DNA of 64,000 bases, from contig NC_053042.1 in assembly GCF_003473485.1 (NCBI RefSeq), positions 49,129,762 through 49,193,761 of the forward strand, written 5' to 3'. The position numbers and the translations under genes were made by a program. The number at the start of each line of letters is the position of its first letter. The stretch's first letter is position 1. This document shows, one piece after another, positions 21,432 through 31,944 of this stretch. The notes under the pieces were generated by a model that was not told the origin of the DNA, did no database searches, and worked only from the letters and a program-made list of their open reading frames with translations. Source of the DNA: Medicago truncatula. Taxonomy: Eukaryota > Streptophyta > Magnoliopsida > Fabales > Fabaceae.

Positions 21432-22562
21432 CTAATTGTAAATAACATCAAGGTAGATGGTATCATGTGACCCAACCATCGGAGCACCCCCTCTGATCTT
21501 CACACCTTCACGGAGCCTGCGAGCTTCCACAAACCTATTCCAACACTGTCCTATCTTGAAGTGTTCATAAGGAAAAGTTGCAAAAGTTAGCTCACACACC
21601 TATAAGTTACCGCAATCGTCGATAATATTCACAGTAGTCTTGAGTGTGTCAAGCATCTGCGGAACATTGCCGGTGTAAAGTAGAATCTGCAAAATTAGAA
21701 ATCCATGTAACTTATATATCAACTAAATGGAAAAGGAATAAAAGAAGTTAAGGTGGACACAAAAAGTGTATCATACCATGCAACCTTTAGTAACATCATA
21801 CTCAGTTAATTTTTTTTCGAAATCAAGAACCATGTCAGTGATATTGTGACGATAAGCGATAAGAGATGTTATTGGGGGGAGATAGTCATCGAAAGTTGTT
21901 TGCAAATTCATCTTGTCAAGAAGGAAATGCATAGGGGGATCAAAAACCGGGTAGGGGATACTCTTGTGAAACCTATCAGTCAACTGTATATCAAACTGTC
22001 CGTCACCAACAAAAACCAAGGTAATTCAGGCACCAAGATCGATTCCGTAAAAGTCACGAATCGCTTTCCATCACTTTGTGAGAAAAAAATGCTCCGTTTA
22101 CTTTGTCGACCAATACTTCAAACTTGTTGGACTTAGGATCAATCAATATTGCATATCGCCCAATTTGATCTCCAAAATCACCGCCAAACATGTTTGGCAA
22201 GCATACTGCACCCTAAAAAAATAACAAACAAAAACATCACAAACGTTGATAAAATAGAATGCAAATAATTAAGAATAGATATATTTCGCAAAAAACACAT
22301 ACATCATCAATGTCATATTCAACGATATATGATCTGTATTTTAGTCTCAGCTTGTTGATTGCTTTGTCAAGATCAGAAAGAGGGTTTTTCACCAATAGAC
22401 CTACAAAAGATTAAAAGGGATTGAAAGAATGATTTATACTTTACAACAGCGAGGAATAAAAGCAAAAGTCTATATATTTAGTATAAACCAGAGTGGAATG
22501 AAGATATGGTTATCAGTGAGGCAGTGGTATGACAACAAAGTCTGAATGTTTCTGGAAGCCAT
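21432..22562 (-). pseudogene. B3-like DNA-binding protein pseudogene
   Basis: Minus-strand exons can be followed: a first exon MASRNIQTLLSYHCLTDNHI from 22562; NPLSDLDKAINKLRLKY; then NMFGGDFGDQIGRYAILIDP, SNKFEVLVDKVNGAFF, WKAIRDFYGIDLGA, stop at 22028, ITLVFVGDGQFDI. A second similar half ends with TFPYEHFKIGQCWNRFVEAR, then LREGVKIRGGAPMVGS. The alternation resembles two B3-type pseudobarrel domains of legume B3-like proteins. A frameshift near 22060 and stops at 22028 and 21602 kill it. RPA-like OB folds are the alternative family. Confidence 0.5.
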
Positions 22563-22639
22563 GTTGATTAAGAAATTTCGGTTTAAGAGAAAGATATGGT
22601 TTTAGAAAGAGATTTCGGTTTAGGAGAAAGGATTAAAAT

Positions 22640-23130
22640 ATATTGGTGAGGGTTTGGAGGAGGGGAGTTAGGAGATATGGTTTATGGAAATCAATTAGAT
22701 AGGTTTTAGGAGGAGTGAAGTTAGGAAATCATGGTTAGGGTTTGGAGGAAGGGAATTAGGGAATATGGTTAGGTTTTGAAGGAGGGAAAAGTTGCTAAAA
22801 TATTAGGTTAAAATTAGGGCAACAAAGCTTTGTTTAGGTATAAGAAGATATGGCAAAAGAAAATATGGAAATCAATTAGGTAGGTTTTAGGAGGAGGGAA
22901 ATTAGGAAATCATGGTTAGGGTTTGGAGGAGGGGAATTAGGAAATATGGTTAGGTTTTGAAGGAGGGAAAAGTGGCTACAATTTTTTAGGTAAAAAATAT
23001 GGCAAAAGAAAATATGGAAATCAATTAGGTAGGTTTTAGGAGGAGGGAAATTAGGAAATCATGGTTAGGGTTTGGAGGAGGGGAATTAGGAAATATAGTT
23101 AGGTTTTGAAGAAAGGAAAAATGGCTACAA
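22640..23130. repeat. Imperfect tandem repeats (about 150-180 bp)
   Basis: A block starting GGAAATCAATTAGRTAGG, with TTAGGAAATCATGGTTAGGG and GGTTTTGAAGGAGGGAAAA, begins at about 22686, 22867 and 23016, with a partial copy before. It is purine-rich on the plus strand and non-coding. Confidence 0.85.
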
Positions 23131-23392
23131 TATTTTTAGGTTAAATATTAGGTGAAATTAGGACAACAATGTTAGGTTTATAAATAAAAGATTAAAGATA
23201 AGTTGTCTTAGATCCATTAAAATCGATCATAATTTTATCTTAGCTTACCCATAATTTTCTTTTATTTTTTCCTAATATTACCCACAACAATTTTCCAACG
23301 AAAATTTATAATTTACCCAAACATAACTCAAAAAGATTTCTTAATTTTAATTTTTTTACCAAATCCTCCTAAATATGTTCACGTGAGCTTAA

Positions 23393-23474
23393 CTCAGTTA
23401 GTTAGTATGGACAATACATAAAATATGTAAGGTCTAGGTTCGAACCTTGGCCACGATAAAAATAAAAAAAAAAA
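23393..23474 (+). mobile_element. tRNA-derived SINE
   Basis: An A-box-like GAGCTTAACTCAGTTAGTTA and a B-box GGTTCGAACC lie at tRNA spacing, followed by CCACGAT and an A-rich tail. Flanks TCCTAAATATGTTCA and TTCTTAAATATTCA look like a decayed target duplication. Its head resembles the SINE at 32.9 kb. Confidence 0.75.
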
Positions 23475-23525
23475 TCTTCTTAAATATTCATTTTTATATT
23501 GAAGAAGGAAAACAATATTAATTTT

Positions 23526-24396
23526 TGAGTAAATAGTCAATTTTCCTCCTGAAATTGTAAGTTTCATCAATTACTCCCCTGAAATTAACAAAACTTCAAT
23601 TACCCCCCTGAAATTTTACAACGTTAGTCAATTTACCCCCTCCGTCAAATTTTTCTGTTAGTGAACATGACGTTTTGCAAATACCCCCCCTGAAGTTTTG
23701 CACTTATGTGCAAAATGCCCCCCAAACTTAAAAATTTATATTATTTTTTCTTAAAAACAAACAATTAATAGTTAAATATTAAAGCTAACTTTTAATTTTG
23801 GAGTTTGGAAAAACTACATACATATATACATCAAAATAGGGAAAAATGTGTTTTTAAAGTGACAATAATGGTTATTTCTAATAGACAAATTATTATTTTT
23901 AGAGGTTTATAAACAAATTAATAATCAGATTTAAATTTATATTTTCTCCTTCACCATCTTAGTCTTTTAACTCCTCCAACTTCTTCAACAATTTGCTCAA
24001 ACCATTTAAACTACACAACCCCCAATATTAATCCACAAATCATCCCATTATTGTCACTTTAAAAAATACATATTTTCCCCCATTTTAGAGCCTATTTTGA
24101 TGTATATATGCATGTAGTTTTTCCAAATTCCAAAATTAATAGTTAGTTTTAATATTTAACTATTAATTGTTTGTTTTTAAGAAAAAAATAATATAAATTT
24201 TTAAGTTTGGGGGGCATTTTGCACATAAGTGCAAAACTTCAGGGGGGTATTTGCAAAACGTCATGTTCATTAACAGAAAAATTTGACGGAGGGGGTAAAT
24301 TGACTAACGTTGTGAAATTTCAGGGGGTAATTGAAGTTTTGTTAATTTCAGAAGGGTAATTGATGAAACTTACAATTTGAGGGGGAAATCAACTCA
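23526..24396. mobile_element. Foldback element (871 bp) with about 360-bp inverted arms
   Basis: The left arm (23526 to about 23885) and right arm (about 24035 to 24396) are near-perfect reverse complements. Landmarks are TTTGACGGAGGGGGTAAATT against its complement, AAAATGCCCCCCAAACTT against AAGTTTGGGGGGCATTTT, and ATGACGTTTTGCAAATA against its complement. The ends are TGAGT...ACTCA, flanked by TTAATTTT at 23518-23525 and 24397-24404. It ends only about 50 bp before the inferred promoter/leader of the inhibitor-3 gene. Confidence 0.85.
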
Positions 24397-24448
24397 TTAA
24401 TTTTACAATGAAAAATTTATTCTTTTTTTTTGAGGGAAAATACCAATA

Positions 24449-26783
24449 ATTTATTCTTGAAAAGGAACTCGATTCTCTTCATTCCTTTATTCTTCCCTCT
24501 TCACAAAAAATCGCATTTCTCAAAGCAAAGTGCATTTCTTCTCCATTTCTCTCGCCGTTGATCATCAACCTGAAAACGCCGTCGTTTCGATCTTCTCATT
24601 GTTTTTCCGCAACGCTACGCCTGAATCTCTTCCTCCTCTACAATCGAAGGTTTTCCCCTTCCTCATACCTCTTTTCATCATTCAATTTTTCGAGATTAGT
24701 TTTTCAATTGCCAAAAAATTGATCCAATATTTTTATAGAGTTTCTTCTGTTTGATTCATGTAGGTGCATCGTTTTTGTTTGTGGGTATTTTATTCATATT
24801 TGTTGATGAAATATGAGTATGGGAAATGGTGTTTGTTAATTGATTTTTGATTTAGGGTTTGTGTGGGTAATGTGTGGATTGTGCAAAAAACGAGAGCTTT
24901 GTTGCTGTTCTAGGTTTTGATATGCTTTTTGTTCACGTTTTAAGTGTGGATTTACTAAATTGATGAAATTTGTTAGGAGAAGATGTAAATTAGGTTTAGA
25001 TAGGGGTTCCCTTTTTATTGACTTTTTATTGGCTTATTTTGGTTATGTTAATCATTTTGGGTCTTTTAGTATTTAGGATTTTGTTCATTTGCTTAGCAAT
25101 ATGAACCCAAAGAAAGTAGAAGGCTATTTCCTGATTTGATCAGGCTCTATTTTTTATAACTGGTGCGTTTGCGATGTTGCTGTTATCCTTTTTTTAATGC
25201 TAGCTTGCTTGTTTTGTTTCTTTTTATTGGCTTAATTTGGTTATGTTGATTGTTTTGGGCCTTCAGGAATTTGTTCATCTTCTCAGCATTATGTTCCAAA
25301 GAAATTAGAACGCTTCTTTCCTGAATTGTTCAGGCTCTGTTTTTGATAACTTAATTCGCCTTCATTACTGGACATTGTTTTTTTTAGGCTCAATAATAAT
25401 TTATTTTCTAGTTGAGTGTGCTTTGGATTTTTGTAGAAGATTCATCATGCATTTGACTGAGATGTGAATTTGGATCGAACAAGCTTGTGATAGGTAGACT
25501 GAACTTGTATTCTTTTGGGTCAAATGTATTGGAACTTTTGAGTTTTGTGCTATTGGCCTTCTGGTGATCAAGTTCAAACCACAAATTTATTTTGTTTTGT
25601 GTAGCTTATATGATGAGGCTCTGTAAGATAACTGATTATATATTAGTAGCAACTAACAATGGTAATGACACCATTCTTTACCTACCTCTTATAAGCATTA
25701 GCTAAATACCAATACTGCAAGTTACATGCTTTTTTTATGATTTTATTTGGGCAGTTCATAGTTCTATTCTTGGGCATTTGATTTGTAAGTTCACATGTAT
25801 TTAGTGTAAGATGCTTCCTTTTCAACTGAACTTGATTGGAGTGGGAAATATCGATTCTTGTTCAGGTTGTATTTGATGAAGGATGCACAAATATGCGGTA
25901 GAGAGTGGCATCTGATCATTCTTTTTGGTATGTTACGGATGATTACCCTTCCCTTTAAATTAAGAAGTAGTGGGTATGGTTTGTCGGATAGATACTTGGC
26001 CATTTCCCTTGATGAATTTCAAAAAGTATTGACGGAGAAAGGTTGTGTATGCACGTAGAGTTCCCTTGGCCGGATATAAACTCATGTCTGTTATTATTTT
26101 TGCGTTCACTTTCCGTGATCTGATTGGGTTAGCGGTTAGTAGATCTGAATAGTGATGTTATGCCTTCCTGTTTTGTGTTCATTAAATAGTTGTTTGTATG
26201 TGCATGTTCAGTAAGATTCTAGTATTATGTTTTTGAGGTTCTTATACTATTGTAATTTGTTTTGCATGTTATTAATGTCCTGATTTCCTGTTCATATTCA
26301 GAAGCTGTTTTTGCATCTTCTGCTTTCCATCTATCCACTCATGATGTTTCTCTTCATTACTATTATGATTACGAATGTAGTTTTGTTGACAGATTACGAA
26401 TGCAAAATTGATCATACATGATCTTTGTACAAGTTTGTCAAACCAAGCGTTGTTTATAAATACTAGCAACAACATCAGCCAAGCTTTATCCCACTAAGTG
26501 GGGTCGGCTACATGGATTAAATTACGCTATGGTGTTCTATCATAAACCATATTCCGATTCAACTCATTAGCCTCCAAGTCTTTCTCAATAATTTCTCGTA
26601 TAGTTTTTCTAGGTTTTCCTCTGCCTATAGTTTCTCTTATAGTTTTTACAGGTCTTCTCTTATAGTTTTTCTATGTTTATTAAGAACTTACATTATTTTT
26701 TATTTTTTCAGTTAAGATATAAAAAACGCGCATCTCTCCGGTATCTTGGACTATAAAAGAATTCAGTCCCTTTTTTGCCAATC
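24449..26783 (+). other. 5' leader exon and long first intron of the inhibitor-3 gene (inferred)
   Basis: A pyrimidine-rich leader (about 24490-24650) ends CAATCGAAG followed by GTTTTCC, a plausible donor. A good acceptor (TTTTTTATTTTTTCAG) ends at 26711, 73 nt before the coding ATG. Degenerate copies of this leader and the first part of the intron at 3.0 and 6.3 kb support its being a real transcribed 5' region of one gene. The intron later received an RTE-type LINE end (26465-26700). There is no direct expression evidence. Confidence 0.5.
26465..26700 (-). mobile_element. 3' end of an RTE-clade LINE
   Basis: On the minus strand the sequence ends CCCCACTTAGTGGGATAAAG, CTTGGCTGATGTTGTTGC. 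This is the conserved plant RTE tail, with a (TTG)n-like terminus instead of poly(A). The upstream part decays within about 230 bp, so it is strongly 5'-truncated. It sits in the inferred first intron of the inhibitor-3 gene. Confidence 0.75.
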
Positions 26784-27158
26784 ATGGACAGACGCAGGAG
26801 CACCAACCGGCCAGTAGCGTTGTCTTCCCCTTCTGTTACTGGCACCACCACCATAACAATTGAAAGCTCAGTTCCATCATCCTCTTCATCTCAGCAGGAA
26901 CAACAGCAACCTGAAGTCCTTTTTCTCCCGCTCAATCGCAAGAAGAAGAAGGTCTCGTGGAAAGACGGTACTGTGGACAATGAGTTCATGCAGAAAAAGA
27001 GTTCCAAGAAGTGTTGTATCTTTCATAAAGAAAAGCCTTTTGATGAAGATGATAGCGATGAAGATGATGTACCACACGACTCTGACAAACATCCCCATGA
27101 TCATAGTGACAATGGATTTTGTTGCAAGAATCACGACGAAGCTGGCCCAAGCAGTTAG
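26784..27158 (+). CDS. Protein phosphatase 1 regulatory inhibitor subunit (inhibitor-3 / PPP1R11 family)
   Basis: The ATG at 26784 gives 124 residues in one coding exon. After a low-complexity N-terminus, residues about 50-90 carry the family signature: basic run [18 protein letters not shown] containing the PP1-docking RVxF-type motif (KVSW), then [20 protein letters not shown]. The C-terminus is acidic and His-rich ([15 protein letters not shown]), as in plant members. Such proteins bind and inhibit the PP1 catalytic subunit, chiefly in the nucleus, and plant homologues are needed in embryo development (family knowledge). Length fits the family. The start is chosen because [10 protein letters not shown] has the usual N-terminus and the preceding in-frame codons lack an ATG. 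Regulation is unknown; a long 5' intron is inferred. Confidence 0.9.
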   Translation: MDRRRSTNRPVALSSPSVTGTTTITIESSVPSSSSSQQEQQQPEVLFLPLNRKKKKVSWKDGTVDNEFMQKKSSKKCCIFHKEKPFDEDDSDEDDVPHDSDKHPHDHSDNGFCCKNHDEAGPSS

Positions 27159-27596
27159 TTAGGGTTTTGATTGATCAGAGTGGTGATTACTGATTACTGA
27201 ACCACATAAGCCTGATATTTTGTTGTGTAAATGTTTCTAGCACTCATTCAACTTAAGTTGATTAGTAAAAGGAATTGTTTATATTTTGTTGCAAGATAAA
27301 ATCACGACATCATAATTAGAGTTGTGCTTAGTTTAAACTTGGTGTTAAATGATTAAATTTTACGTCAAATATTGATGAGCAAGAACAATTTGAGAAAAAA
27401 CTTTTCAGTCTTGATACATCATCTTAAAAGGACCTAAACAGGATTAAAAAAAAAAGAAGAAGATAAAAGACTAATGTGTTACAAATAAATGACCTTTAGT
27501 GTAATTTTGCCTTAACATGAACTTTGTAAAGATTTGTCCCAAATTATAAGTCGTTTTCCAATACATTAATTAAAAGATAATTAATTAAGATTATTA

Positions 27597-27880
27597 TTTT
27601 TCTTTTGAAAAACTTGCTTTGACCTTTGGTTTTAGTTTGATGCTTCCAGGAAGTTCACTTACGTATTAAAAGTGAAAACTATGGGTGTATATATTATAAG
27701 TTGTGTGAGTGAAACGAAAGGCATAATTAAAAATACATTAGATTATTTTTTTTTTCAAAGAACTTGCCTTGACATTTGGTTATAGTTTGAATGTTCGGTG
27801 CTTCGAGGAAGTTATTTTAGCTCTTCTTACATGTGAAAATGATGGGTGTATTATATAAGTTGTGTGAGTGAAATGAAAAC
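27597..27880 (+). promoter_or_regulatory. Tandemly duplicated promoter of the RLP gene
   Basis: Two units about 160 bp apart share AACTTGCYTTGACMTTTGGT, then AGGAAGTT, GGGTGTAT, TATA-type AT run and AAGTTGTGTGAGTGAAA. The proximal unit has TATATAA at 27852-27858, about 60 bp before the ATG. The distal unit keeps a TTGACC W-box core at 27619, which reads TTGACA in the proximal unit. W-boxes bind WRKY factors in defence genes; function here is inferred. Confidence 0.7.
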
Positions 27881-27919
27881 CATCATTCAATTATTTCAAT
27901 AGAAACAGAGATAGAAAAC

Positions 27920-30900
27920 ATGGGAAGATATTACAAATGTGTAGTACTTTTGGTGTTGATTGAAATTGCACAAATATGCTTGTGTGTAAATTCAAACATC
28001 CCCTGTATTGAAAAAGAGAGGCAAGCCCTTCTCAATTTCAAAGCATCCATTGCACATGATTCACCAAACAAGCTTTCATCATGGAAAGGCACTCACTGTT
28101 GCCAATGGGAAGGCATTGGTTGTGACAATGTTACTAGACATGTTGTCAAACTTGATCTCATGAATCCTTGTCACCAACCATTTTGGTCGCGAGAAGAAGA
28201 ACATTTTGGTCACTACTATTTGTACAATTTGGACGATTACATGCCTTGTTCACCAATAGTTGCTCCAAATGTGAGCTCATCTTTGTTGCAATTGGAACAC
28301 TTGACTTATTTGGACTTGTCTGGAAATAATTTCAGTGGGAGTCCAATTCCTATGTTCTTGGGTTCCATGGGACGCCTTGAGTATCTCTCTCTGTCTCATG
28401 CTCGTCTTAGCGGGAGGATTCCCAACAGTCTCAGAAATCTCAAGAACCTACGATTCCTTGATCTCAGCTTCAATTACTATTACCTTACGCAATTTGAAGA
28501 GAGAGAATTACAAATGGATGACGGCACCAGTTGGATTTCAAACCTTCACTCACTCAAACACCTTGACTTGAGTGGTATTCGTCTCAATGACACGCGCAAC
28601 TTGTTCCAGGTACTCAATACACTTCCTTCTTTATTAAATCTTTCACTGTCTGGATGTAGAGTTGACAATTCACTCATTCCTCGTTATGCTTTCCAAAACA
28701 TGACATCTCTTATCTATCTTGATCTCTCATCAAATGAGCTTCATGGTCCGATTCCTGAGTCTTTTGGAAACATGACTTCCATTGAATCACTCTACCTTTC
28801 TGGAAATAATTTCACTTCTATTCCATTATGGTTCGGTCACTTTGAGAAACTTACCCTTCTTGACCTTTCTTATAATGGGCTTTATGGTCAAATACCTCAT
28901 GCTTTCACGAACTTGTCATCCCTGGTGCATCTCAGTATTTACTACAACTATCTTGATTCAGGTTCATCATTTTCGTTCAATAACCTAAGAAAGCTTTTGT
29001 ATCTTGATCTTGAATATAACAGGCTTTACGGTCCAATTCCTGAGGGTTTTCAAAACATGACCTCCATTGAATCCCTCTACCTTTCGACAAACAATTTCAC
29101 ATCGGTTCCGCCGTGGTTTTTCATCTTTGGGAAACTTACTCATCTTGGTCTTTCTACCAATGAGCTTCATGGTCCAATTCCAGGGGTTTTTCGAAACATG
29201 ACTTCAATTGAATACCTTAGCCTTTCTAAAAATAGTTTAACTTCAATTCCATCATGGTTTGCTGAGTTGAAGAGACTTGTGTACCTTGATCTTAGCTGGA
29301 ATAAACTCACTCATATGGAATCTTCTCTATCATCAATCATAACAAACATGTGCAGCCTAAAATATTTATATTTATCTGAAAACAAGCTTCAAGGAGAATT
29401 AATGGGGCACTTTGAATTATCTGGATGCAATAGATATGATATGGAGGTACTGGATTTAAGCTATAATGATATCAGTGATCGCCTGCCAACTTGGTTGGGT
29501 CAGCTTGAAAATCTAAAACTCCTTGGTTTTGGTTCAAATTTTCTACATGGACCTATCCCCTTGTCTATAGGAAAGCTGTCAAAGTTGGAAGGGGTATATC
29601 TATCCAATAATTTATTAGAAGGGGTCCTTTCGAGTAATATTCGACAACTTGTCAATTTAACTTACTTAGATCTTTCTTCTAATAAATTTGATGGTTCCAT
29701 CCCTCAAAGTCTCGGGAAACTTGCAAAACTAAATTCTCTTGATCTTTCAGACAATTCCTTTAATGGGATTATTCCTCAAAGTATCGGTCAACTTGTCAAT
29801 TTAGCTTACTTAGATCTTTCTTCTAATAAGTTGGATGGTTCCATCCCTCAAAGTCTAGGGAAACTTACACATATAGATTATCTTGATCTTTCAAACAATT
29901 CTTTTAATGGGTTCATTCCTGAAAGTTTTGGTCAACTTGTCAATTTGGAATATTTAGATATTTCTTCAAACAAGTTGAATGGAATAATGTCTATGGAAAA
30001 AGGATGGCATTTAAACTTGAGGTATTTGAATCTCTCCCATAATCAAATAAGCGGTTCAATTCCAAAAAATATTGGCCATATAATGTTGTCTTTGGAAAAC
30101 TTGTTTCTAAGAAATAACCGCTTAAATGGTTCAATACCAATCTCTTTGTGTCAATTTCAACTGAGCAACCTTGATCTTTCAAAGAACAATTTATCCGGAG
30201 AAATTCCAAATTGTTGGGAGAATAATCAAGTATGGTCTGAGATAAATTTGTCATCCAACAAACTAACTGGAGCATTTCCAAGCTCATTCGGGAATCTTTC
30301 CTCACTGTATTGGTTGCATTTGAAAGATAACAACCTTCAAGGAGAGCTTCCAGGGTCTTTTAGAAATTTGAAGAAATTGTTGATTTTGGATCTTGGTAAC
30401 AATCAACTATCTGGAAGTATACCATCATCATGGACAGCAAACACCTTCCCTTCATTGCAAATTCTTATATTGCGACAAAATATGTTTAGCGCTAGTATTC
30501 CTTCACAACTATGTCAACTCAAATCACTCCAAATTCTGGACCTCTCTAGAAACAAATTGCAAGGTTCAATACCTCGATGCATAGGAAACCTTGAAGGAAT
30601 GACATTGGGAAAATCAACATCATCATCAGTTCATATGCAGTCATACAATTTAATAGCAGATGCTCCTCAGACATGGTCAAATGAGTTTCTTACAGATGTC
30701 AATGCATTACCTCCTAGTACTCCGGTTGATTGGCCTAGTCAATTTGTCACGGAAGTAGTGAAAGGAACAGAACTTGAGTATACCAAAATATTGGAGCTTG
30801 TGGTCAACATGGACTTGTCACAAAACAATTTGGTTGGATTCATTCCAAATGAAATCACATGGCTCACAGGACTGCATGGCTTGAACTTGTCAAGAAATCA

Positions 30901-31420
30901 TTTGAAAGGAGAGATTCCTCAATTGATGGGACGCATGAAATCACTAGAATCCTTGGACCTGTCTCATAACCAACTTTCAGGCACAATTCCCAGTACCATG
31001 TCTGCTTTAACTTCATTGAGTCATTTGAACTTGTCGTACAATAACCTTTCAGGATCAATTCCCAAAGATAATCAGTTTTTAACTTTGGATGACCCGTATA
31101 TTTATGCCAACAATCCATACCTTTGTGGATCTCCACTCCTAAATAAGTGTCCTGGTCATATTTCACATGGAACTTCTCAAACAAAAGGTGATGAAGATGA
31201 AGATGAAGATGGGGTAGAAAAAGTATGGTTCTACTTCGTCATAGCGCTCGGTTTTGCAACTGGCTTATGGGGAGTTATTGGCACTTTGTGGTTCAAGAAG
31301 AATTGGAGACATGCTTACTTCAGATGGGTTGAAGATATTGTTGACGAGATTTATGTGGCAGTTGTAATAAAAGTGGCAAAGAAAAAGAAGAATATGATAA
31401 GAAACCATAACCACGAGTGA
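27920..31420 (+). CDS. LRR receptor-like protein (RLP, EIX2/Ve-like class)
   Basis: Uninterrupted single exon of 1166 residues. Residues 1-24 form a signal peptide. Residues about 28-70 are an LRRNT_2 cap (CIEKERQALLNFK, then HCCQWEGIGC). About 30 LRRs of the LDLSxNxLxGxIP type follow, several recently duplicated (FGNMTSIESLYLSGNNF-like at three places). A non-LRR island at about 890-958 (TPVDWPSQFVTEVVKG, ELEYTKILELVVNMDLSQN) is followed by four LRRs and a C-terminal cap (NPYLCGSPLLNKC). Then come an acidic DEDEDED stretch, one membrane helix at about 1100-1124 with small-residue GxxxG spacing (GFATGLWG), and a basic tail of about 42 residues with no kinase. Proteins of this class sit in the plasma membrane, sense pathogen or cell-wall patterns and signal through SOBIR1/BAK1-type partners (family knowledge). 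The ligand is unknown. All key parts appear intact. Confidence 0.95.
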   Translation: MGRYYKCVVLLVLIEIAQICLCVNSNIPCIEKERQALLNFKASIAHDSPNKLSSWKGTHCCQWEGIGCDNVTRHVVKLDLMNPCHQPFWSREEEHFGHYYLYNLDDYMPCSPIVAPNVSSSLLQLEHLTYLDLSGNNFSGSPIPMFLGSMGRLEYLSLSHARLSGRIPNSLRNLKNLRFLDLSFNYYYLTQFEERELQMDDGTSWISNLHSLKHLDLSGIRLNDTRNLFQVLNTLPSLLNLSLSGCRVDNSLIPRYAFQNMTSLIYLDLSSNELHGPIPESFGNMTSIESLYLSGNNFTSIPLWFGHFEKLTLLDLSYNGLYGQIPHAFTNLSSLVHLSIYYNYLDSGSSFSFNNLRKLLYLDLEYNRLYGPIPEGFQNMTSIESLYLSTNNFTSVPPWFFIFGKLTHLGLSTNELHGPIPGVFRNMTSIEYLSLSKNSLTSIPSWFAELKRLVYLDLSWNKLTHMESSLSSIITNMCSLKYLYLSENKLQGELMGHFELSGCNRYDMEVLDLSYNDISDRLPTWLGQLENLKLLGFGSNFLHGPIPLSIGKLSKLEGVYLSNNLLEGVLSSNIRQLVNLTYLDLSSNKFDGSIPQSLGKLAKLNSLDLSDNSFNGIIPQSIGQLVNLAYLDLSSNKLDGSIPQSLGKLTHIDYLDLSNNSFNGFIPESFGQLVNLEYLDISSNKLNGIMSMEKGWHLNLRYLNLSHNQISGSIPKNIGHIMLSLENLFLRNNRLNGSIPISLCQFQLSNLDLSKNNLSGEIPNCWENNQVWSEINLSSNKLTGAFPSSFGNLSSLYWLHLKDNNLQGELPGSFRNLKKLLILDLGNNQLSGSIPSSWTANTFPSLQILILRQNMFSASIPSQLCQLKSLQILDLSRNKLQGSIPRCIGNLEGMTLGKSTSSSVHMQSYNLIADAPQTWSNEFLTDVNALPPSTPVDWPSQFVTEVVKGTELEYTKILELVVNMDLSQNNLVGFIPNEITWLTGLHGLNLSRNHLKGEIPQLMGRMKSLESLDLSHNQLSGTIPSTMSALTSLSHLNLSYNNLSGSIPKDNQFLTLDDPYIYANNPYLCGSPLLNKCPGHISHGTSQTKGDEDEDEDGVEKVWFYFVIALGFATGLWGVIGTLWFKKNWRHAYFRWVEDIVDEIYVAVVIKVAKKKKNMIRNHNHE

Positions 31421-31944
31421 TTCTGTGTTATGTTTCAAATGAGAATAAGGTTCAGACCACACTTTGTATTTGTTTTCTTGTGAGTAAATTTCTTCTTTGT
31501 AATTGTTTGAATGTATTGTTTTTCCTTCATCATTTGAGTCACTAAACTCATCTTTGTTGTCTTCAACGCTTGTGTCATCGATGTCACAATCAAACCACAA
31601 TCACAAGTGTGTATTTTTATAGATGAAAATCACATAATTGTTTTACAGGTTACATGAGTTTACTGTCATTAATATTAGGTTTCTATTTAATCTTTAAGAT
31701 AGCTTGAATATTAGACTCAAACTTATGTTTTTAGATTTGTTGTAACCAATCTCCGTCGAAATAAGTCTCAAGAAATTCTTTACATTGAAGAAAATAAAAT
31801 AATTATATTCATACTAATTATTATTTTTGTATGCATGAATTTTAGTTTGTTTTTTACCGTGTTATAGGTATGAAGTTTCGGTTACCTTAAAAAAAGTATG
31901 AAGTTTCTGTCGTCGTTAATGGTAATTAATCTCCGTCAAAAACT
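31421..31944. other. 3' flank of the RLP gene, no gene
   Basis: AT-rich downstream sequence, with a possible polyadenylation region around 31470-31520. The minus-strand frame at 31265-31600 is a shadow of the RLP end plus flank. Confidence 0.6.

Larger units (their letters stand above)
16658..22600 (-). mobile_element. Helitron region, minus strand; 5' end not located
   Basis: The minus-strand 3' terminus is diagnostic: a perfect 9-bp hairpin GACCCGTGC-GTTA-GCACGGGTC (16689-16668), then a short spacer and CTAG at 16661-16658, with T following outside. Upstream on the same strand lie a Helitron helicase C-terminus, an RPA-like exon and a B3-like pseudogene. The segment 16.69-18.95 kb is a deleted tandem copy of 18.96-21.26 kb. 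The 5' TC end should lie beyond 22.6 kb but was not found. Confidence 0.75.
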
